39,497 nt of DNA from Chloroflexota bacterium (lineage in GTDB: Bacteria > Chloroflexota > Anaerolineae > Aggregatilineales > Phototrophicaceae): contig VXNO01000104.1 in assembly GCA_009840575.1 (NCBI GenBank), forward strand, positions 1-39,497. Reading direction: 5' to 3'. The notes below the pieces were generated by a model. It did not search any database, was not told where the DNA came from, and was given only the letters and a program-made list of their open reading frames with translations. How positions within the stretch are numbered: position 1 is the stretch's first letter; every line of letters begins with the position of its first letter. Shown here piece after piece: positions 1-8,713 of the stretch. Position numbers and translations under genes: made by a program.

Positions 1-54
1 TCACAGCCCATTGTATTGGACAAGTTGCCTGTCAACGAAATGCGGGCAAGATCA

Positions 55-106
55 CTCTGTGTCTCCGTGCCTCTGTGGCAAATAAGTTTTGGCGCGATTG
101 CCCTGA
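55..106 (+). repeat. CTCTGTG dispersed element, copy 1
   Basis: This is a non-coding element with CTCTGTG, then CCTCTGTGG, then an AT-rich spacer and the tail GCGATTGCCCTGA. The same order recurs near 8714, 15461, 34585 and 36714; the last two copies lack the GCGATTGCCCTGA tail. Bases 1-205 hold nothing else I recognise apart from the ribosome-binding site of the kinase gene at about 194-199. Confidence 0.75.
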
Positions 107-205
107 AATATGTCGGCGGCAAACTTTGCATTCTCGGCCGCAATGTGTTCAAATCTCCCCGCAGTCTTCTTTAGCGATTTTGAACCCTCTGGCAGGTGAT
201 TTTCC

Positions 206-1645
206 GTGAGCGCAGCGCATATCATCGCCATAGACCTGGGCGCATCGTCCGGGCGCGTGATGGATGCCACCTTTGATGGCGCGCAGCTGCAATTGCGTGA
301 GGCGCACCGCTTCCCCAATATCCCTGTGCAAACGCCGACCCGGCTGCATTGGGATGTGCTGCGCCTCTGGCGCGAAATCACTATCGGGATTGACGCGGTA
401 GTCGATGTCGCTTCAATCGGCTTGGATTGCTGGGGAGTCGATTATGCCCTGCTGGATCGCGCGGGCGAGCTGCTGGCCAACCCCGCGCATTACCGCGATC
501 CCCGCACCGAAGGCGCGATGGAATGGGTCTTCCAGCGGATGCCGCGCCGCGAGATTTTTGCGCGCACCGGCATCCAGTTCATGCCGCTGAACGGCCTTTA
601 TCAGCTGGCGGCGAGCATCCGCGACGGCAGCCCGCAGTTGGAAAATGCCGCCACCTTGCTGACCATCGCCGACCTGTTCAATTATTGGCTGACGGGCAGC
701 AAGACCTGCGAATTCACCGAGGCGACCACCCTGCAACTGGTGAACGCGGGACAGAGCGATTGGGACCGCGAACTGATGCGCGCCGTGGGCATCCCCACCG
801 ACATCCTCGCGCCCATCGTCATGCCGGGCACGCGGCTGGGCAGCTACGCGGGCATCAATGTGGTAGCGCCGGCTTGCCATGACACGGGCAGCGCGGTGGT
901 CGCTGTGCCAGCCACCCAAACCGATATCGCTTATCTCAGCAGCGGGACATGGAGTCTGCTGGGCTTGGAGCTGGACGCGCCCATTTTGAGCGACGCGGCG
1001 TATGCGGCAAATGTCACCAACGAAGGCGGCTATGGTGGCAGTTGGCGCTTTTTGAAGAATATCATGGGCTTGTGGCTGGCTGAGCAATGCCGAGCGACCT
1101 GGGCGGCGCAAGGCAGGCAATACAGCTACGACCAATTGACGGCGATGGTGGAAGCGACGCCACATTTCCGCAGTTTCATCGAGCCGGACGCTGCCGTTTT
1201 CCTTGCGCCGGGCGATATGCCGCAGCGCATCCGCGACTATTGCGCGCGCGCAGAGCAAGCCATCCCCGCAAGCGATGCCGAGATGATGGCTATTGTCTAC
1301 ACCAGCCTGGCCTACAAATATCGCTATGTGCTGGAACAGCTATGCGCGGTGAGCGGGCGGACTGTCGAGGCGCTGCATATCATCGGCGGCGGCTCCCGCA
1401 ATGCCACCCTCAACCAGATGACGGCGGACGCGACCGGGCGGCTGGTCATCGCGGGGCCTGCCGAAGCGACGGCGGCTGGCAACGCCATCGTGCAGTTGAT
1501 CGCCCTGGGCGAGCTGGGCAGCGTGGATGAAGCCCGCGCCATGCTGAGCGAATCTTCGCGGCTGCGAATGTATGAGCCGCGCAACGCGGCCGCCTGGGAT
1601 GAGCATTATGCGCGTTTCTGCGCGCTGGTGGAGAAGCAAGGGTGA
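206..1645 (+). CDS. rhaB: Rhamnulokinase-like FGGY sugar kinase
   Basis: An FGGY-family carbohydrate kinase of 479 residues, the usual length for rhamnulokinase, which phosphorylates L-rhamnulose at C1 in the cytoplasm. The phosphate-binding motif AIDLGASSGR lies at residues 8-17. CWGVDYALLD follows near residue 75, HDTGSA near 225 carries the probable catalytic base D226, SSGTWSLLGLE is near 246, and the adenosine motif GGGSRN is near 394. The start is GTG with an AGGTGA ribosome-binding site a few bases upstream. Its stop overlaps the start of the ABC ATPase (GTGA), so the two are translationally coupled. The RhaS-like binding protein downstream supports rhamnose over fuculose or xylulose. 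Specificity is inferred. No rhamnose isomerase gene lies in the window. Confidence 0.88.
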   Translation: MSAAHIIAIDLGASSGRVMDATFDGAQLQLREAHRFPNIPVQTPTRLHWDVLRLWREITIGIDAVVDVASIGLDCWGVDYALLDRAGELLANPAHYRDPRTEGAMEWVFQRMPRREIFARTGIQFMPLNGLYQLAASIRDGSPQLENAATLLTIADLFNYWLTGSKTCEFTEATTLQLVNAGQSDWDRELMRAVGIPTDILAPIVMPGTRLGSYAGINVVAPACHDTGSAVVAVPATQTDIAYLSSGTWSLLGLELDAPILSDAAYAANVTNEGGYGGSWRFLKNIMGLWLAEQCRATWAAQGRQYSYDQLTAMVEATPHFRSFIEPDAAVFLAPGDMPQRIRDYCARAEQAIPASDAEMMAIVYTSLAYKYRYVLEQLCAVSGRTVEALHIIGGGSRNATLNQMTADATGRLVIAGPAEATAAGNAIVQLIALGELGSVDEARAMLSESSRLRMYEPRNAAAWDEHYARFCALVEKQG

Positions 1646-3189
1646 GCGAGGCGCGCATGAGCGACCTGCTGCTGCGGATGCGGGGCATCAACAAGAGCTT
1701 TCCCGGCGTGCAAGCGCTGAAAGACGCGCATTTCGAGGTGCGGCGCAGCGAAGTGCATGCCCTCATCGGCGAGAACGGCGCTGGCAAATCTACGATGATC
1801 AAAATAGTCTCTGGCGTCTACCAGCCCGATAGTGGCGATATGCAACTGGATGGACGGGCAGTGCAATTCGCCAACCCGCGGGAAGCGCACCTGGCTGGCA
1901 TCGCCACCATGTATCAGGAACTGGGTTTATACCCGGAGCTTTCGGTAGCGGAGAATATCTTCATGGGTCATGCGCCGATGAAAAAGCGCCTGGGCTTAAA
2001 TACGATCGACTGGGAGCGCATGGAAAGCGGCGCGGAAGAGCTGCTGGCGGAATTGAATATCCACGACCTGGATGTTGGCGCGAAGGTGGGGACGCTCAAT
2101 GTGGGCAATCGCCAGCGCGTGGAGATCGCCAAGGCGCTGTCGCTAGACGCGCAGATTTTGATCATGGACGAGCCCACCGCCGCCCTGACCGAAAGCGATG
2201 TCGAGCAGCTTTTCAGCATTGTGCGGCTGCTGCGCGAACGCGGCGTCAGCATCATATACATCAGCCATCGCCTCAACGAAGTCTTTGAGTTGGCGGACCG
2301 CGTGACTGTGTTGCGCGATGGTGAGACGATTGGCATGCAGCCGGTCGCGGTGACCAACGAAGCCGAGCTGATCAACATGATGGTCGGGCGCAAGATCGAG
2401 AACCTCTTCCCCAAACAGGAGGCGCAGATCGGCAATGTGGTATTGGAAGTGCGCAACCTGCAGCGACCGCCCCTCACGCGCGATATTTCTTTCTCGGTGC
2501 GCGCGGGGGAGATTGTAGGGCTGGCGGGCTTGGTGGGCAGCGGACGCAGCGAGACCGCGCAGGTCATTTTTGGGGTGCTGCCAGCCGAGTCGGGCGATAT
2601 CCTCATCAATGGCGCGCCCGTGAAGATCAGCCGGCCATCGGAAGCGGTGGCGCAGGGCATAGGCTATGTGCCTGAAGACCGCGGTCATCAGGGGCTAATC
2701 CGCGAGATGAGCATCCGCGAAAATACCTCCATGGCGGTCTTGGAGACTGTGTCTCGCTATACATTCATCAATCGCGCCCAGGAACGGTCGCTGGCTAATC
2801 GATCTATCGAGCAGCTGAGCATCCGCGCCATCGGTCCCGAGCAAATCACCAACAAGCTCAGTGGCGGCAACCAGCAAAAAGTCGTCGTCAGCAAGTGGCT
2901 GGCAAGCGAGCCTAGCCTGCTCATCATGGACGAGCCAACGCGGGGCATTGATGTCGGCGCAAAAGCCGAAATCCACCGGCTGATGAGCCGCCTGGCTGCC
3001 GAACAAAGCTTGGCTATCCTGATGATCTCCAGCGAGCTGCCAGAGATCCTAGCGATGAGCGACCGTATCCTGGTGATGCGCGAGGGGCGTCTGGTCGGCG
3101 AATTCAGCCGCGCCGAAGCCACGCAGGGGCGAGTCGCCCACGCGATGATGAGCGAGTCCGCCCGTCAAGTCGCGAGCGCCGCGCCATGA
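1642..3189 (+). CDS. Sugar ABC transporter ATP-binding protein, two NBDs (RbsA type)
   Basis: This 515-residue duplicated ATPase energises a monosaccharide importer of the ribose/rhamnose class. Domain 1 has the Walker A GENGAGKST (about 43-51), a degenerate signature LNVGNRQ (about 152) and Walker B ILIMDEPTAAL. Domain 2 has the non-canonical Walker A GLVGSGRSE (about 295), the signature LSGGNQQKV (406) and LLIMDEPTRGID. A weak second P-loop is normal for RbsA/MglA/AraG proteins. The GTG at 1642 overlaps the kinase stop and has GGAG upstream; an in-frame ATG at 1657 is an alternative start. The 3' end overlaps the next permease start (ATGA), which indicates one polycistronic operon. Confidence 0.93.
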   Translation: MSEARMSDLLLRMRGINKSFPGVQALKDAHFEVRRSEVHALIGENGAGKSTMIKIVSGVYQPDSGDMQLDGRAVQFANPREAHLAGIATMYQELGLYPELSVAENIFMGHAPMKKRLGLNTIDWERMESGAEELLAELNIHDLDVGAKVGTLNVGNRQRVEIAKALSLDAQILIMDEPTAALTESDVEQLFSIVRLLRERGVSIIYISHRLNEVFELADRVTVLRDGETIGMQPVAVTNEAELINMMVGRKIENLFPKQEAQIGNVVLEVRNLQRPPLTRDISFSVRAGEIVGLAGLVGSGRSETAQVIFGVLPAESGDILINGAPVKISRPSEAVAQGIGYVPEDRGHQGLIREMSIRENTSMAVLETVSRYTFINRAQERSLANRSIEQLSIRAIGPEQITNKLSGGNQQKVVVSKWLASEPSLLIMDEPTRGIDVGAKAEIHRLMSRLAAEQSLAILMISSELPEILAMSDRILVMREGRLVGEFSRAEATQGRVAHAMMSESARQVASAAP

Positions 3190-4583
3190 ACAAAGACAAA
3201 GCTGCGCCCACGCCGCGCCGACCGCTGGATTTTTTGGGCATCGCGCTGGCGGTGGTCATCATCGGCACATATTTCCTGCTGCCTTTTGTCATCCAGCCAG
3301 AGCGCGGACCATCGACCGTCGCTGTGCTGACCGAAAGCAAAAAAGCCAATGAGCTAGGCATATTTAAGACCGGCATCGAGATTGTGCCGCTGGCTGCGCT
3401 GGGCATGCTGCTCTTGGGCGCATGGAATGCGCTCGTGCCCGGCGCGGCGCGGGCGATTTCGTTATTGCTGGCGCTGGCAGGCTTGGTGGCGCTGGTCTAT
3501 TACATCAATTTCTTCCGAGATTATGCCGCTGAGCAAGCCGACTTCATCAGTCAAATGGGCATTGCCTTTTGGATCATGTTGGGCGCGTCGGCAGTGGCTG
3601 TGCTGCAAGTGTTGATTCCCCGCGCTGTGCCCACCCCGCGATATCGCCCCGCCAAGCTCTTTGGCAACCAGGAGAGCGTGATTCTCTTTGGCTTGCTGCT
3701 ATTGGTGATTGTGGTCGGGCTGGCGAACCCGCGCTATTTGCAAGAGCGTAACATCAGCGACAACCTGGCGGGCAATGCCTATATCGCGGTGGCGGCGCTG
3801 GGCATGACCATGGTGATCGTCACTGGCAATATCGACATTTCGGTGGGTTCGCTGGTGGGCTTGCTGGCGGTGGCCAGCGGACGGTTGGTGGTGGCTGGGC
3901 TGCCAGCGCCACTGGCTTGGCTGACGCCGCTGGTGGTCGGCGCTGGCTTTGGCGCGTTGATTGGCTTCCTGGTGGCGTATATGCGCATCCCGTCGATTGT
4001 GGTTACACTGGGCATGCTGAGCATCATCAAAGGCATCTTGATCATTTGGGTGCAGGGCGAGCGTGTTACCGATATGCCCGCCGATTATTTCTTGTCGCAG
4101 ATGCGCCCCCTGGGCATCCCCATGCCCATCATCATCATGGTCTTACTGACGATTGGCGTGGCACTGTGGATGCGTTATAGCGCGACCGGGCGGGCATTTT
4201 ACGCGCTGGGTGGCAATGCCGAAGCCGCGCGTCTGTCGGGTTTGTCGCGCCGCCGCCTGGTGATGACTGTCTTCATCCTCAATGGCGTGTTTGTGGGCGT
4301 CGCCAGCGTGATGTATTCCACGCAATTCAACATCATCCAGGCAACGCCACCGCCGGCGCTGGAGTTGTCGGTGATTACGGCTTCGGTGGTGGGCGGTGTC
4401 AGCATCCTTGGCGGGACGGGCACAGCCATCGGCTCGACTATGGCGACGCTGCTGCTGAACTTCATCCGCTCGGCAATGATCTTCATCAACATTTCGCCAT
4501 TTTGGCTGAAGGCAGTGCAGGGCTTGCTGATATTGGTGACGGTGCTGGCGGACTTGCTGCGTCGGCGCCGGCAACGGCTGTAA
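3186..4583 (+). CDS. Sugar ABC transporter permease (RbsC/AraH type) with long N-terminus
   Basis: A membrane-spanning subunit of the rhamnose-type importer. The last ~300 residues form the BPD_transp_2 core with the conserved loop GNAEAARLSGL (about 342-352) and glycine-rich helices. The protein is 465 residues, whereas family members are usually about 320-350. The excess is N-terminal: four hydrophobic segments at roughly 15-37, 63-83, 85-105 and 118-140 precede the canonical start of the core near residue 160. Its start codon overlaps the ATPase stop, so the extension is very probably translated. The function of the extra helices is unknown. Confidence 0.9.
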   Translation: MNKDKAAPTPRRPLDFLGIALAVVIIGTYFLLPFVIQPERGPSTVAVLTESKKANELGIFKTGIEIVPLAALGMLLLGAWNALVPGAARAISLLLALAGLVALVYYINFFRDYAAEQADFISQMGIAFWIMLGASAVAVLQVLIPRAVPTPRYRPAKLFGNQESVILFGLLLLVIVVGLANPRYLQERNISDNLAGNAYIAVAALGMTMVIVTGNIDISVGSLVGLLAVASGRLVVAGLPAPLAWLTPLVVGAGFGALIGFLVAYMRIPSIVVTLGMLSIIKGILIIWVQGERVTDMPADYFLSQMRPLGIPMPIIIMVLLTIGVALWMRYSATGRAFYALGGNAEAARLSGLSRRRLVMTVFILNGVFVGVASVMYSTQFNIIQATPPPALELSVITASVVGGVSILGGTGTAIGSTMATLLLNFIRSAMIFINISPFWLKAVQGLLILVTVLADLLRRRRQRL

Positions 4584-4595
4584 GGGGAAAACACC

Positions 4596-5579
4596 GTGCA
4601 ATCAGCGCCCCGCAATCCAACAGTGGTGGAAAAGCTGCGCCGCTACCTCATCAGCCAGGAAGGCGTGCTTTTTCTCATCATGCTGGTTGCGGTGCTCTTC
4701 CTGGCAACGCGCACCGACAAATTCCTGACGGTCGACAACCTGCTGCAGCAGGGACGGTTCATGACCGAAGTTGGCTTAATTGCCATCCCCATGACTTACA
4801 TTATCATCACCGGTGGCATCGACCTGTCAGTGGGCTCAATTATGGGGTTGACGGCGATTGTGCTGGGCTGGAGCTGGCAGGAGCTAGGCTTCCCGCTGGA
4901 GCTAGCCATCGTTACTGGAGTCTTGAGTGGAACGCTGGCCGGCTTCGTCAATGGGCTTTTCATCGTGCGCGTCGGCGTGCCGCCACTGATTATGACCTTG
5001 GCGACCCTGGCGCTATTTCGTGGCTTGGCAGAAGGCATCAGCCAGGCGCGGTCGGCGCGCGGCTACCCGGAGTGGTTCTTTGAGCTAGGCCAGGGCGAGG
5101 TCCTAGGCATCCCGACTCAGCTCTGGTTGGTCATCGTTTCCGTCATCATTTTTGCCATCGTCTTGGCGCGCACACAACTGGGTCGGGCGCTGTATGCCAT
5201 CGGCAATAACGAGACGGGCGCGCGCTTCAGCGGGCTGAGGGTCAACCGTTATCTGCTGCTGATTTATTCATTCAGCGGCTTTATGTCCGGCTTGGCTGGC
5301 TACATTTTTGTTTCACGAGTGAGCACGACACGCTCGGACATGGGCACGGGCATCGAGCTGGATGTGATCGCGGCGGTGGTGCTAGGGGGCACGAGCATCT
5401 TCGGCGGCACAGGCTCTGTCGTCGGTACGATGATCGGCGTGGTCTTGATTCAGCTGCTCAAGAATGGCTTGGCATTGAGCGGCGTTACCAGCGATGCCAC
5501 GATTGTGGTTATCGGCAGCGTGCTGATATTTGCTATACTGGTCAACAACTTCGTTCAACTCAGGCGGGATGGCAGCTAA
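4596..5579 (+). CDS. Sugar ABC transporter permease (RbsC/AraH type)
   Basis: The second permease of the importer, 327 residues, of normal family length. About eight to ten hydrophobic helices are visible, with the cytoplasmic coupling loop IGNNETGARFSGL in the middle and GGTSIFGGTGSV near the C-terminus, both typical of BPD_transp_2. The start is a GTG preceded by AAGGGGA, 12 bases after the first permease. With the upstream ATPase and permease it forms a heterodimeric channel, as in other rhamnose and galactose importers. The substrate is inferred from neighbours. Confidence 0.92.
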   Translation: MQSAPRNPTVVEKLRRYLISQEGVLFLIMLVAVLFLATRTDKFLTVDNLLQQGRFMTEVGLIAIPMTYIIITGGIDLSVGSIMGLTAIVLGWSWQELGFPLELAIVTGVLSGTLAGFVNGLFIVRVGVPPLIMTLATLALFRGLAEGISQARSARGYPEWFFELGQGEVLGIPTQLWLVIVSVIIFAIVLARTQLGRALYAIGNNETGARFSGLRVNRYLLLIYSFSGFMSGLAGYIFVSRVSTTRSDMGTGIELDVIAAVVLGGTSIFGGTGSVVGTMIGVVLIQLLKNGLALSGVTSDATIVVIGSVLIFAILVNNFVQLRRDGS

Positions 5580-5665
5580 ACCCGCGAAGGAGGCGCGCAG
5601 ACGGAAAAGCGAGCAAGAGCACTATCCAATATCGTATACCCAAGCAACCATTTGGAGAAAGCAAC

Positions 5666-6826
5666 ATGAAGAAGGTATTTGCACTTAGCCTGATCCTGGC
5701 GCTGCTGGTTATGGTCGGCATGCCGCTTAGCGCTGACGGTCACGAGCGCTGGGATGGCGCTGACGACCTGGCTGTCAACCCGCTCGCCTGTGGCATGGGC
5801 GATGAGATGATGACAGACGACAGCGATGACATGGCGGAAGAAGAAGAAATGGAAATGATGGAATACGATGGCGGGCAGCCAGCCATGATGGATATGGATA
5901 TGGCAGGTATGGACATCACACTTGTTGATGTGCCCAAGCTGATTGGCATTGGCTACTTCGCCGCCACCACCCTCGGTCAACAGCAAGCCGCCGAAGAGCT
6001 GGGCAATGTCTCTGTGACGACAGACGCGCCCACTGAAGCCAATATCGATGACCAGATCCAGGTCATTGATACCTATATCACTCAAGGCGTGGACGGCATC
6101 CTCTTTGCCGCCAATGACCCGGTCGCCATCGCGCCAGTGCTGCGCAAGGCATTGGAAGCCGGCATACATGTAGTTGGTTATGATGCCAATAGCGAGCCCG
6201 ATGCCCGCGAATGGTTCGTCAACCAAGCCGAGTTTAACGGCATCGCCAAAGCCCTGGTCGATAGCCTGGCTGACCAGATGGGCGCGGATGCTTCCTTCGG
6301 CATCGTAACCTCGACCTTTACTACGCCCAACCAGGCGCGCTGGATCGCCGAAATGTGGGCTTATGCCAGCGAATGCTATCCCGACCTGACCTGGCTGGAG
6401 ACACTCGAAGCGCAAGAAGACGCTGCACTCAGCTTCCAGCAAGCGCAGACGCTCATCAACAAATACGGTGAAGATATGGACGGCATCTTCGCGATGACTT
6501 CGGTGGCCACGCCCAACAGCGCCGATGCGGTGCAGCAGGCTGGCTTGTGCGAAGATGTAGCTGTGGTTGGCTTGGCGACGCCCAATGGCATGAAGCCCTA
6601 TGTCAACGCTGGCTGCGTGCGCGATGTGATTCTGTGGAACCCTGTCGACCTGGGCTATGCGGCTGTCTATGTAACGCGCGCCGTTGTCGATGGCGAATTC
6701 GCGCCGGGCGATGGCTCCGTCATGGCGGGGCGCCTAGGCGAGTTGATGGTCGTCAATGGCAGCGAAGTCTTGCTTGGCCCTCCCTTCGTCTTCAATGCCG
6801 ACAACATCAACGACTTCGACTTCTAG
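5666..6826 (+). CDS. Sugar-binding protein, RhaS-like, with acidic Met-rich linker
   Basis: An extracytoplasmic periplasmic-binding-protein-fold subunit (386 residues) that captures the sugar for the upstream transporter. A signal peptide occupies residues 1-23 (hydrophobic stretch, likely cleavage after PLSA). There is no lipobox cysteine. The mature core starts near residue 90 (LIGIGYFAATTLG), and WNPVDLGYA near the C-terminus resembles rhamnose- and AI-2-type binding proteins. Between signal and core lies a segment of about 60 residues made largely of Asp, Glu and Met (for example EEEEMEMMEYDGG and MMDMDMAGMD), not expected in this family. A strong GGAGAAAG ribosome-binding site precedes the ATG. 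It is the last transporter gene of the operon. Confidence 0.9.
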   Translation: MKKVFALSLILALLVMVGMPLSADGHERWDGADDLAVNPLACGMGDEMMTDDSDDMAEEEEMEMMEYDGGQPAMMDMDMAGMDITLVDVPKLIGIGYFAATTLGQQQAAEELGNVSVTTDAPTEANIDDQIQVIDTYITQGVDGILFAANDPVAIAPVLRKALEAGIHVVGYDANSEPDAREWFVNQAEFNGIAKALVDSLADQMGADASFGIVTSTFTTPNQARWIAEMWAYASECYPDLTWLETLEAQEDAALSFQQAQTLINKYGEDMDGIFAMTSVATPNSADAVQQAGLCEDVAVVGLATPNGMKPYVNAGCVRDVILWNPVDLGYAAVYVTRAVVDGEFAPGDGSVMAGRLGELMVVNGSEVLLGPPFVFNADNINDFDF

Positions 6827-6841
6827 GTGGGATAATTGCTA

Positions 6842-6973
6842 CCCCCTAGCTGTATAGCCCCTCCCCGGCCGCCTGTGTCTAAGCGGCGCAAAATGCGGGA
6901 GAGGAGCGCTTGAAAGCGAATTCGGGGCCTACAAGTCCCTCCCTCATTTTGGGGGAGGGGTTTAGGGTGGGAG
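6842..6973. repeat. Pair of GC-rich CCCTCCC...AAAATG..GGGAGG elements, inverted
   Basis: Two copies of one repeat face each other in the gap between binding protein and aldolase. The left copy (6842-6918) reads forward: CCCCTCCCC, a spacer, then CAAAATGCGGGAG. The right copy (6935-6973) is the reverse complement, with CCCTCATTTTGGGGGAGG followed by TTTAGGGTGGG. The same element lies inside two coding sequences near 25135 and 38431. Strong secondary structure is expected here and might separate the aldolase from the transporter transcript, although no terminator U-tract is seen. Confidence 0.8.
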
Positions 6974-6983
6974 TTTCACAGTA

Positions 6984-7742
6984 ATGTCCAGCTCCCTCGC
7001 CAGCCTCATCCAGCTTTCACGCGCCTTGGGCGATCCCGCGCGGGATTATGTCATCATCGGCGAGGGCAATACTTCCCTGCGCTGTGATGCCGAGAGCTTC
7101 CTGGTCAAAGCCAGCGGGCATCAACTGCATGAAATCAGCGCTGAGGGCTTTGTGCGCCTGCGCATGGAGCCTATCCTTTCGCTATTGGACGACCCGCCCG
7201 CCACCCTCAGCGAAGAGAAAGCGCGCACGCAAGCGGCGGCGCTGGATGGGCGCGCTGGAGTGAAGGCCTCGGTCGAAGCCAGCTTCCACGCCATGCTGCT
7301 GCACGAGTGCGGCGCGCGCTACATCGGGCATACGCATCCCACCGCCGTCAATAAGCTCTTGTGCAGTGAATACGCCGCCGACTTCGCTCGGCAACGCCGC
7401 TTTCCTGACGAAGTCGTGCTCTGCGGTCCGCAGTCGGCGCTGGTGCCCTATGCCGATCCCGGCCTGCCGCTGGCGCTGGAGATGCGCAAGGCAGTGCGGG
7501 ACTATCAGGCACAGCAAGGCGAAGCGCCCAAGCTCATCCTGCTGGTCAATCATGGCTTGGTCGCGCTGGGGCAGAGTCCGAGCGAGGTGCTGAACATCAC
7601 GGCGATGGCCGTCAAGGCGGCGCGGATTTATCATGGCGCGCTGCTCACTGACAAGCCGACTCACCTGCCCGAAGCGGCAGTCTGGCATATCTATCGCCGG
7701 CCGGACGAGATTTATCGCCGGCAGCGATTTGTGAAAAGTTAA
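6984..7742 (+). CDS. Class II aldolase/adducin family protein (sugar-phosphate aldolase)
   Basis: A zinc-dependent class II aldolase of 252 residues, probably cleaving the phosphorylated ketose made by the upstream kinase into lactaldehyde and dihydroxyacetone phosphate. Visible family features are GEGNTSLRC near the N-terminus (phosphate site), E98 as likely acid/base, the zinc ligands H116 and H118 in GHTHPT, and H190 in NHGLVALG. It sits 157 bases behind the binding protein on the same strand. It resembles general FucA/AraD-type members more than classical RhaD, so rhamnulose-1-phosphate as substrate is inferred from context. The last ~30 bases of the gene are repeated at 8766, a trace of a tandem duplication. 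Confidence 0.88.
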   Translation: MSSSLASLIQLSRALGDPARDYVIIGEGNTSLRCDAESFLVKASGHQLHEISAEGFVRLRMEPILSLLDDPPATLSEEKARTQAAALDGRAGVKASVEASFHAMLLHECGARYIGHTHPTAVNKLLCSEYAADFARQRRFPDEVVLCGPQSALVPYADPGLPLALEMRKAVRDYQAQQGEAPKLILLVNHGLVALGQSPSEVLNITAMAVKAARIYHGALLTDKPTHLPEAAVWHIYRRPDEIYRRQRFVKS

Positions 7743-7754
7743 GCGGAAAAATGC

Positions 7755-7782
7755 TTGCCCTCCCCCCCGATTATGTTATACT
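7755..7782 (+). promoter_or_regulatory. Predicted sigma-70 promoter of secreted protein gene 1
   Basis: TTGCCC (7755-7760), a 16-base spacer and TATACT (7777-7782) lie just behind the aldolase stop. The gene's ribosome-binding site AAGGTAGG follows. The -35 region belongs to the segment duplicated at 8766-8810. Confidence 0.55.
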
Positions 7783-7810
7783 GAGTGATATAGCTCCAAG
7801 GTAGGCGGTT

Positions 7811-8497
7811 ATGCGAAAAGCAAGATGGTTTTTCTCGTTTCTGATCCTGTTCTGTTTCGCGCTGGCGGCGCATGCGCAAGATGGAGTAAGGCGGGTGGAA
7901 GTCCCTGGCGAGGGCAAGACGTTTAACATCCAATTCAAAGCGCATACCTATGTGATTGATCCCTTCGAAACGGTACCAACACCATACGCGCAACGTGTCG
8001 GGGGCAGGTGCGATACTAAAGGCGTTCCCGAATATATTGGCTTTAACAGCCAATTTGAAGTTAGCGCGCCTTGCACAGCAAAGTTTCGCGTACTGGGAGT
8101 TGATGACGGTTATAGAACAATGACAGTCATCCGCGTGCGCAAGAAGATCGATCTTCAGGTTGCTGCGAAGTGGAAGAAAAAGAAGCTGGGCACAGGCACC
8201 TATACAATGGCCGTTGGAGAATCGAGAGTGGCTGCCGAGTTGGATTTGGAAAATTCGTCTGGGGGATGCAGCCACGCATATGATGATGGCGACCCAAACG
8301 ACGGCAATTTATTTAGAGGCATTGAGCACTACAATGCGCAAGGAAAAGCGACTCTCACAAATGACAGTTCCTGGTTTCGTGTCCTGCCCGAAATATGCAA
8401 CTTGCGTCTGCGCGCTTTGAACGGCGATGACAGCAATGCGGGCACGCTCAAGTTATTGAAATTATCCAACGATCCAATAACAGCAATCCGCCCCTAA
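7811..8497 (+). CDS. Secreted protein of unknown function, paralogue 1
   Basis: I do not recognise this 228-residue protein. Residues 1-22 form a clear Sec signal peptide ending AAHA-QD. The mature part has no membrane helix and looks beta-rich. It shares with the gene at 8863 the landmarks VVDPFETV/VIDPFETV, WKK..KLG.G.Y, AELDLENSS.GC, GIE, SW(F/Y)R(V/I)LP and CNLRLRA. Four cysteines at comparable spacing suggest disulfides outside the membrane. The gene has its own predicted promoter and lies between the sugar aldolase and an ASRT-family gene. A carbohydrate- or surface-related role is only a guess from position. Confidence 0.8.
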   Translation: MRKARWFFSFLILFCFALAAHAQDGVRRVEVPGEGKTFNIQFKAHTYVIDPFETVPTPYAQRVGGRCDTKGVPEYIGFNSQFEVSAPCTAKFRVLGVDDGYRTMTVIRVRKKIDLQVAAKWKKKKLGTGTYTMAVGESRVAAELDLENSSGGCSHAYDDGDPNDGNLFRGIEHYNAQGKATLTNDSSWFRVLPEICNLRLRALNGDDSNAGTLKLLKLSNDPITAIRP

Positions 8498-8512
8498 AAT
8501 CAAGGGCGCGCA

Positions 8513-8567
8513 GGCTGCCCCCGCCGATGCCCCGACCCCGTCCGCCCGTGGAAGGCATCGCTGTGGT
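8513..8567 (+). pseudogene. Remnant of an ASRT-family gene
   Basis: Two blocks match the intact gene at 9647. Bases 8513-8529 are identical to 9694-9710, and bases from about 8538 match the stretch encoding RPPVEGIAVV with only synonymous differences (GTG/GTA, GAA/GAG, GCT/GCG, GTG/GTA). About 90 bases between the blocks are missing, and neither 5' nor 3' end of the gene survives. This is best explained as a decayed first copy from a tandem duplication. Confidence 0.75.
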
Positions 8568-8681
8568 CCACAGTAAATCGGCGATTATAGAGACAATCTG
8601 CCCAATCCGCTCGCCAGCTGAAATCAGAATCCTCGCGCGCGCTTTGCTTTACAGGACCTTTCGGGGATTGAGAGTCATTTC

Positions 8682-8702
8682 GGGCGAGTCACCGCCTCGC
8701 CC
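8682..8702. repeat. GGGCGA-type palindrome, copy 1
   Basis: A 21-base hairpin: GGGCGAG (8682-8688), loop TCACCGC, CTCGCCC (8696-8702). A same-length relative lies at 36683-36703, also immediately followed by a CTCTGTG element. Shorter relatives lie at 16834 and 30716. The stretch 8568-8681 shows nothing else I recognise. Confidence 0.7.
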
Positions 8703-8713
8703 CTACCCCAAAT

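Noticed and set aside
52-381. Minus-strand frame near the window start
   Set aside because: It runs through a dispersed repeat and antiphase through the kinase 5' end; no coding support.
413-1258. Open frame of 281 codons opposite the kinase gene
   Set aside because: Antisense shadow of a clear FGGY kinase; composition (many H, R, Q, A) is typical of a reversed GC-rich gene.
6827-6868. Intrinsic terminator behind the rhamnose-type binding protein
   Set aside because: CTAGG...CCTAG can pair, but the stem is interrupted and there is no U-tract; the nearby GC-rich repeat explains the symmetry better.
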